This document shows, piece after piece, positions 30,363 through 33,550 of a DNA stretch of 33,550 bases. The stretch lies in contig JACPPO010000018.1 in NCBI GenBank assembly GCA_016190945.1, positions 1-33,550 on the forward strand, in the 5' to 3' direction. Both the position numbers and the translations under genes were made by a program. The stretch's first letter is position 1; each line of letters opens with the position of its first letter. Below the pieces are notes generated by a model. The model did no database searches. It saw only the letters and a list, made by a program, of their open reading frames with translations, and was not told the origin of the DNA. This DNA comes from Acidobacteriota bacterium. Its GTDB lineage: Bacteria > Acidobacteriota > Vicinamibacteria > Vicinamibacterales > UBA2999.

Positions 30363-32732
30363 TCTGATACCAACCGCCATACGAATTCCGATAACGGCCG
30401 AGCGAGGAAGCCCCGGGAATCCAAGCGCGGTCTCATACGTTTCATTCGCCAAGTTGTCCATTCTCGCAAACACGGCGAGCTCATCACGAATCCGATAGTC
30501 GCCGCCGATCCCGACGACCGCGTACCCCGGATTCACGGTGATATCCACCGCACGTCCTGCCGGAAACTCGACCGACGGAGCGGCCGCGAGGCCGAGGAAC
30601 GCCGCGTCATGTCGCCGGCCGACCATCCGTGCGTCGACGTGTATGGCTGCGCGCGCCTTCTCGTATCTGATCCGGAAGCTGCCTGAGTGCCTCGGGCGGC
30701 GCAGCAGCGGCTGTCCCGGCTGGAACTGTTCACTCGTGCTGGTCGTCGCGGTGACCTCCGTATCGATCAGGGCGTAGGTGGCGGCAGCAGTGACGCCCGC
30801 GAGCGCCCGCTGCAGTACGCCTTCGAGTTCCCATCCGTTGGCCTTCGATCCAGCGATGTTGAGAAAATCCGGGCGACCATCGCGGCCAAAACCGGTGGAC
30901 CGGAAGGCCACCTGGTCGCGGTAGCGGTTGTCGAAGTACGTCACCTTCGTGCGCAGCCGCTGGGCCATGAAGGTCAGCTCGACACCGCCATCGATGGTCC
31001 GCGCGCGCTCGGGCTCTAGGTCCGGATTGCCGTCGGTGAACGTGGAACCGAACAGCTCGGCAAACACCGGGTTCTTGATCCCCTGGCCGATGTTCGTGAA
31101 GAGCTTCAGCGACGAGACCGTCCGGCGCGTGAACGGGATCAGGAAGGCGCCCGCCGAGAGCTTCGGACTCGCCTGCGTCCCGTAGTGCGAATTGTCATCG
31201 ATCCTGCCGCCGACCGTCATGAACCATGTGTTGCCCGCCGTGAACTGCTGCTGTGCGAAGTAAGCGTGATTCTCGATTCGGAAGCCGCTGTTGAGCGGGT
31301 CCGATTCCCGTTCGAACTCGTACCCGCCGGTGAGGGTCTGACCGGCGAGCCACGCGACGTTCGCCTGGTACTTGAGCGCGGGCCGGCGGAATTTCGTCAC
31401 GCTCGTGAAGGGAAAATCGCTCACGCCAAACGGCGTCGTCGCGAGGAATTCCCCTGGCCCCAGCGAGCGACGACCGGTCTGAAAGAGGGTGAACGCGGCC
31501 TCATCAACCAGCCGGACGAGGCGAGGCCCCTCGGGAAAGAGCGCGCCAGGCCGGCCCGCCAGAATCGCGAACACATTGAAGGGTCGATCGGCAACGAGAT
31601 CGCCGAACTCGGAATCGTTGCGCGAGTACGTCGCAGTGGCGGTCCCGGTAGCGCGGGGCGCGATCCGATGCGTGAGGTCCAGATGCCACGAGAACTCCCT
31701 GGAGTCGGAGGCTGTACCGGTATCGCCGGGGCCATAGGCGATCGGACCCACGGCGCGACCCCGCGCGTCGCTGAAGCGCGCGCCGGTCCGCAGCGTGGCT
31801 CGGTTTCCCAGCACGGCACCGAACCCGCCGTCCAATGCCGTCTGGTCGAACCGGTCCCCTTCAGGCAGCTCGTCGGCGAACGCCCCGTCCGTGCGGCGGT
31901 GCAACACTCCGGCACTGTAGTCGAGGCGCTGCCGCGCGCCGCCTGTTACGCGCACGTCGCCACGCCAGGTGTTGAAGCTGCCGCCCTCGATCGACCCGGA
32001 GAGACCTGGCGGGTCCGAGGGGCCAGCCCTCCGGGTAAAAATCTGGACGACGGAGCCCATCGCATCGGACCCGTAGAGCGCCGATTGACCGCCACGTACC
32101 ACCTCGACGCGTTCGATCGCCGCCACCGAGATGCGGCTGAAGTCGTACGCGCCCCCAGGATTGTTGAGGCGCACGCCGTCGATGAGCACCAGGTTGTAGT
32201 CCGACTCCCCACCCCTGGAGAACAACGCTGCCTGGGCGCCTTCGCGGCCGTTGCTTTCCACAGCGAGTCCAGGAGCAAACCGGAGCGCCTCGGCGATCGA
32301 CGTGCTGCCGAGGGCCGCGAGATCCGCCGCCGAGAATACCGAAACAGAGGAGGCGGCGCTCGCGCGGGTCGTCGCCGTGCGCGCGGCGGTCACCACGAGC
32401 GTGTCGCCAATGGCGGCGATCGCCAGCCTTAGGTCGCGCATCACGCTCGTCGTCGCGTTCACGGCGGCCACCTCCGCGGCGAACCCCTGGAGCCGCGCGC
32501 GGAGCTCGTATAGCCCCGCGGGAACCTCGAGCCGGTACCGACCGTCCTGACCGGTGATGCCATCCGCCGCGATCCCTCCACCGGCGATCGCTTCCACGAG
32601 CGCGCCGGGAACCACGGCGCCGGAAGGGTCCGTCACCGTGCCGCTCACGGTCACGCGCTCCTGCGCGTGGGAGGCCGCGGCGACCAGGAAGACGCTGACA
32701 AGCGCGCAGATCAACCGAACCGTTCGTGTCAT
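30360..32732 (-). CDS. TonB-dependent outer-membrane receptor with N-terminal carboxypeptidase-regulatory domain
   Basis: A 790-aa receptor for energy-coupled uptake across the outer membrane. Order: signal peptide (LICALVSVFLVAAASHA); an Ig-like CarboxypepD_reg domain (about residues 27-105; VSGTVTDPSGAVVPGALVEA); a TonB-box-like DTLVVTAAR; a plug (about 125-230; SRGGESDYNLVLIDGVRLNN, ERVEVVRGGQSALYGSDAMG); then the barrel with FFAELFGSTFTDGNPDLEPE-like final third (FAELFGSTF, NPDLEPERAR). The plug is closest in style to BtuB-like receptors. It ends AVGIR rather than an aromatic. The upstream PepSY-type gene is 91 bp away on the same strand, a pairing common for ferric siderophore or metal uptake. 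No cobalamin riboswitch fits in that gap. Confidence 0.92.
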   Translation of the reverse strand: MTRTVRLICALVSVFLVAAASHAQERVTVSGTVTDPSGAVVPGALVEAIAGGGIAADGITGQDGRYRLEVPAGLYELRARLQGFAAEVAAVNATTSVMRDLRLAIAAIGDTLVVTAARTATTRASAASSVSVFSAADLAALGSTSIAEALRFAPGLAVESNGREGAQAALFSRGGESDYNLVLIDGVRLNNPGGAYDFSRISVAAIERVEVVRGGQSALYGSDAMGSVVQIFTRRAGPSDPPGLSGSIEGGSFNTWRGDVRVTGGARQRLDYSAGVLHRRTDGAFADELPEGDRFDQTALDGGFGAVLGNRATLRTGARFSDARGRAVGPIAYGPGDTGTASDSREFSWHLDLTHRIAPRATGTATATYSRNDSEFGDLVADRPFNVFAILAGRPGALFPEGPRLVRLVDEAAFTLFQTGRRSLGPGEFLATTPFGVSDFPFTSVTKFRRPALKYQANVAWLAGQTLTGGYEFERESDPLNSGFRIENHAYFAQQQFTAGNTWFMTVGGRIDDNSHYGTQASPKLSAGAFLIPFTRRTVSSLKLFTNIGQGIKNPVFAELFGSTFTDGNPDLEPERARTIDGGVELTFMAQRLRTKVTYFDNRYRDQVAFRSTGFGRDGRPDFLNIAGSKANGWELEGVLQRALAGVTAAATYALIDTEVTATTSTSEQFQPGQPLLRRPRHSGSFRIRYEKARAAIHVDARMVGRRHDAAFLGLAAAPSVEFPAGRAVDITVNPGYAVVGIGGDYRIRDELAVFARMDNLANETYETALGFPGLPRSAVIGIRMAVGIR

Positions 32733-32823
32733 TCGCGTTTCATCTCACATCGCACCACGCGGGTCGAGCAACTGAAGAGTTCCTGAATTCTCCGTCAGAT
32801 TCGACGTCGACGGGCGTTATAGA

Positions 32824-33550
32824 TTACGCGGATCGACTGAGGCGTAGACGTTCCGTCGCGGGACGCGCTCTTGCGCGCAGGAACCGCCAACCGACAATCA
32901 CTGCCGTCAGGCTGAGCGCGAGACCACCCAGGCTCAGCCCGACGATCAGCGGGTACCACGCCCAAGGGGCCTGATAGAGCCCTGGAAAATCGAGGCTATG
33001 AAGGCCCCGGTTGAGCCAGCGCTCCACACGGCTCCCCCGCACTTCGGCCCGCACGAGTGAACCGTCGCGCCCGTCCAGGTACAGCCACGTCTCCTCGGGG
33101 TCGTTGAACTTGGCGCGAAGCGCCGGCAGGCGGCTGGGGCCGCTCCGCTGGTAGTAATAGGCGTCGACATCGGTCAACCAGGTCGCCTCGACGGGTTCCA
33201 TGCCGGACATCGCCGTCCGGGCCGCCGCGAGCAGCTCGTCGCGCGTGAATCCATCCTTCATGCGCGGAGCCACGCCGTCGGCCGTGACCAGCACGCGCGA
33301 CAACCTCGGGCCAGTCGTGGAATAGCGGGCAGCATCCTGATGCGGGCGGGCGGAGGGATCCGCCCGCTGATAGGCCGCGTAGAACGGCGCGCCCATGAAC
33401 TGCAGCAGCTCCACTTCCTTCGGCTGAAACTGCCTCTGGAATTCCGCGAGCGCCGCGCCCGGCGTGGACGTGAATCGATCGAGCGCCACGCCGTCGCCGC
33501 GAATCGCACGCGTCTGATCCGGCGATGGTCCGCCGACGGGGAAGAGGTTC
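32824..33550 (-). CDS. PepSY-domain membrane protein (5' partial)
   Basis: The frame is open to the right edge, so the N-terminus is missing; 241 complete codons are visible. The visible part has a PepSY-type region (TRDELLAAARTAMSGMEPVE, YYYQRSGPSRLPALRAKFND, ETWLYLDGRDGSLVRAEVRG), then RWLNRGLHSLDFPGLY, a motif of PepSY-associated membrane proteins. One hydrophobic helix (YPLIVGLSLGGLALSLTAVI) and a basic tail follow. Such proteins often sit beside TonB-dependent receptors and are proposed to take part in ferric-siderophore reduction. The role here is inferred from that neighbour. It lies 91 bp upstream of the receptor gene. Confidence 0.8.
   Translation of the reverse strand, partial: NLFPVGGPSPDQTRAIRGDGVALDRFTSTPGAALAEFQRQFQPKEVELLQFMGAPFYAAYQRADPSARPHQDAARYSTTGPRLSRVLVTADGVAPRMKDGFTRDELLAAARTAMSGMEPVEATWLTDVDAYYYQRSGPSRLPALRAKFNDPEETWLYLDGRDGSLVRAEVRGSRVERWLNRGLHSLDFPGLYQAPWAWYPLIVGLSLGGLALSLTAVIVGWRFLRARARPATERLRLSRSA

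Noticed and set aside
31185-32432. Plus-strand frame of 415 codons across the TonB receptor
   Set aside because: Antisense to a well-supported receptor, with Arg/Glu-rich low-complexity composition.
32733-32823. Possible cobalamin riboswitch before the BtuB-like receptor
   Set aside because: Only 91 bp separate the receptor from the upstream gene, too short for the aptamer, and no B12-box is visible.
1-33550. CRISPR arrays, insertion sequences, phage genes
   Set aside because: No regularly spaced direct repeats, transposase or integrase motifs, or phage structural genes were seen on either strand.

Overview
The window is high-GC bacterial chromosome with almost no mobile DNA. Outer-membrane proteins (a TonB-dependent receptor, a DUF5916-type barrel, a tripartite efflux system) show a diderm. 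The mix of a DUF5916/CBM9-like protein, a DUF2079 membrane protein, beta-propeller secreted proteins, and FN3/DUF6754-like and MutL-like genes is what I would expect of Acidobacteriota, perhaps class Vicinamibacteria. That placement is an inference from gene content; no rRNA or tRNA gene was seen to confirm it.

Layout. 1-3822: two minus-strand cell-envelope genes, an NHL-type beta-propeller protein cut by the left edge and a CBM9/DUF5916 outer-membrane protein. 3823-4398: gene-poor, with the decayed C-terminus of an SGNH hydrolase. 4399-6283: a DUF2079 membrane protein on plus, converging on a small zinc-ribbon gene. 6510-13661: seven tightly packed minus-strand genes. In order of transcription they are a small helical protein, a MutL-like ASKHA ATPase, a KOW/sandwich-hybrid-like protein, an FN3-DUF6754-like membrane protein and three further integral membrane proteins. 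I know of no described function for this set, and it is the best candidate in the window for an undescribed system. 13704-17997: M32 carboxypeptidase, pterin-4a-carbinolamine dehydratase, a 6-pyruvoyl/6-carboxy-tetrahydropterin synthase homologue, a 1-Cys peroxiredoxin and a nucleotide pyrophosphatase-like lipoprotein, all on minus. The first three are close enough to be co-transcribed with the cluster.

18167-24529: a heavy-metal-type RND efflux operon (minus): His-rich secreted protein, intrinsic terminator/attenuator, TolC-like channel, CzcB/CusB-like adaptor, CzcA/CusA-like pump. 24733-25818: Ada-type alkylation repair and regulatory protein, divergent from an M28 peptidase (25955-26950). 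27041-28908: a small DUF3553-like protein divergent from a B12-binding-type radical SAM protein. 28864-29928: a secreted protein of unknown function, divergent from a very small metallothionein gene. 29929-30359: gene-poor and repeat-rich. 30360-33550: a TonB-dependent receptor downstream of a PepSY-type membrane protein cut by the right edge, probably a metal or siderophore uptake pair.

Themes: metal handling (RND efflux, His-rich protein, metallothionein, TonB/PepSY), stress repair (Ada, peroxiredoxin), and the uncharacterised ATPase/membrane cluster. Several small genes only become clear from start-codon and Shine-Dalgarno evidence: the 50-aa metallothionein, the 77-aa GTG-start DUF3553-like protein and the zinc-ribbon protein.
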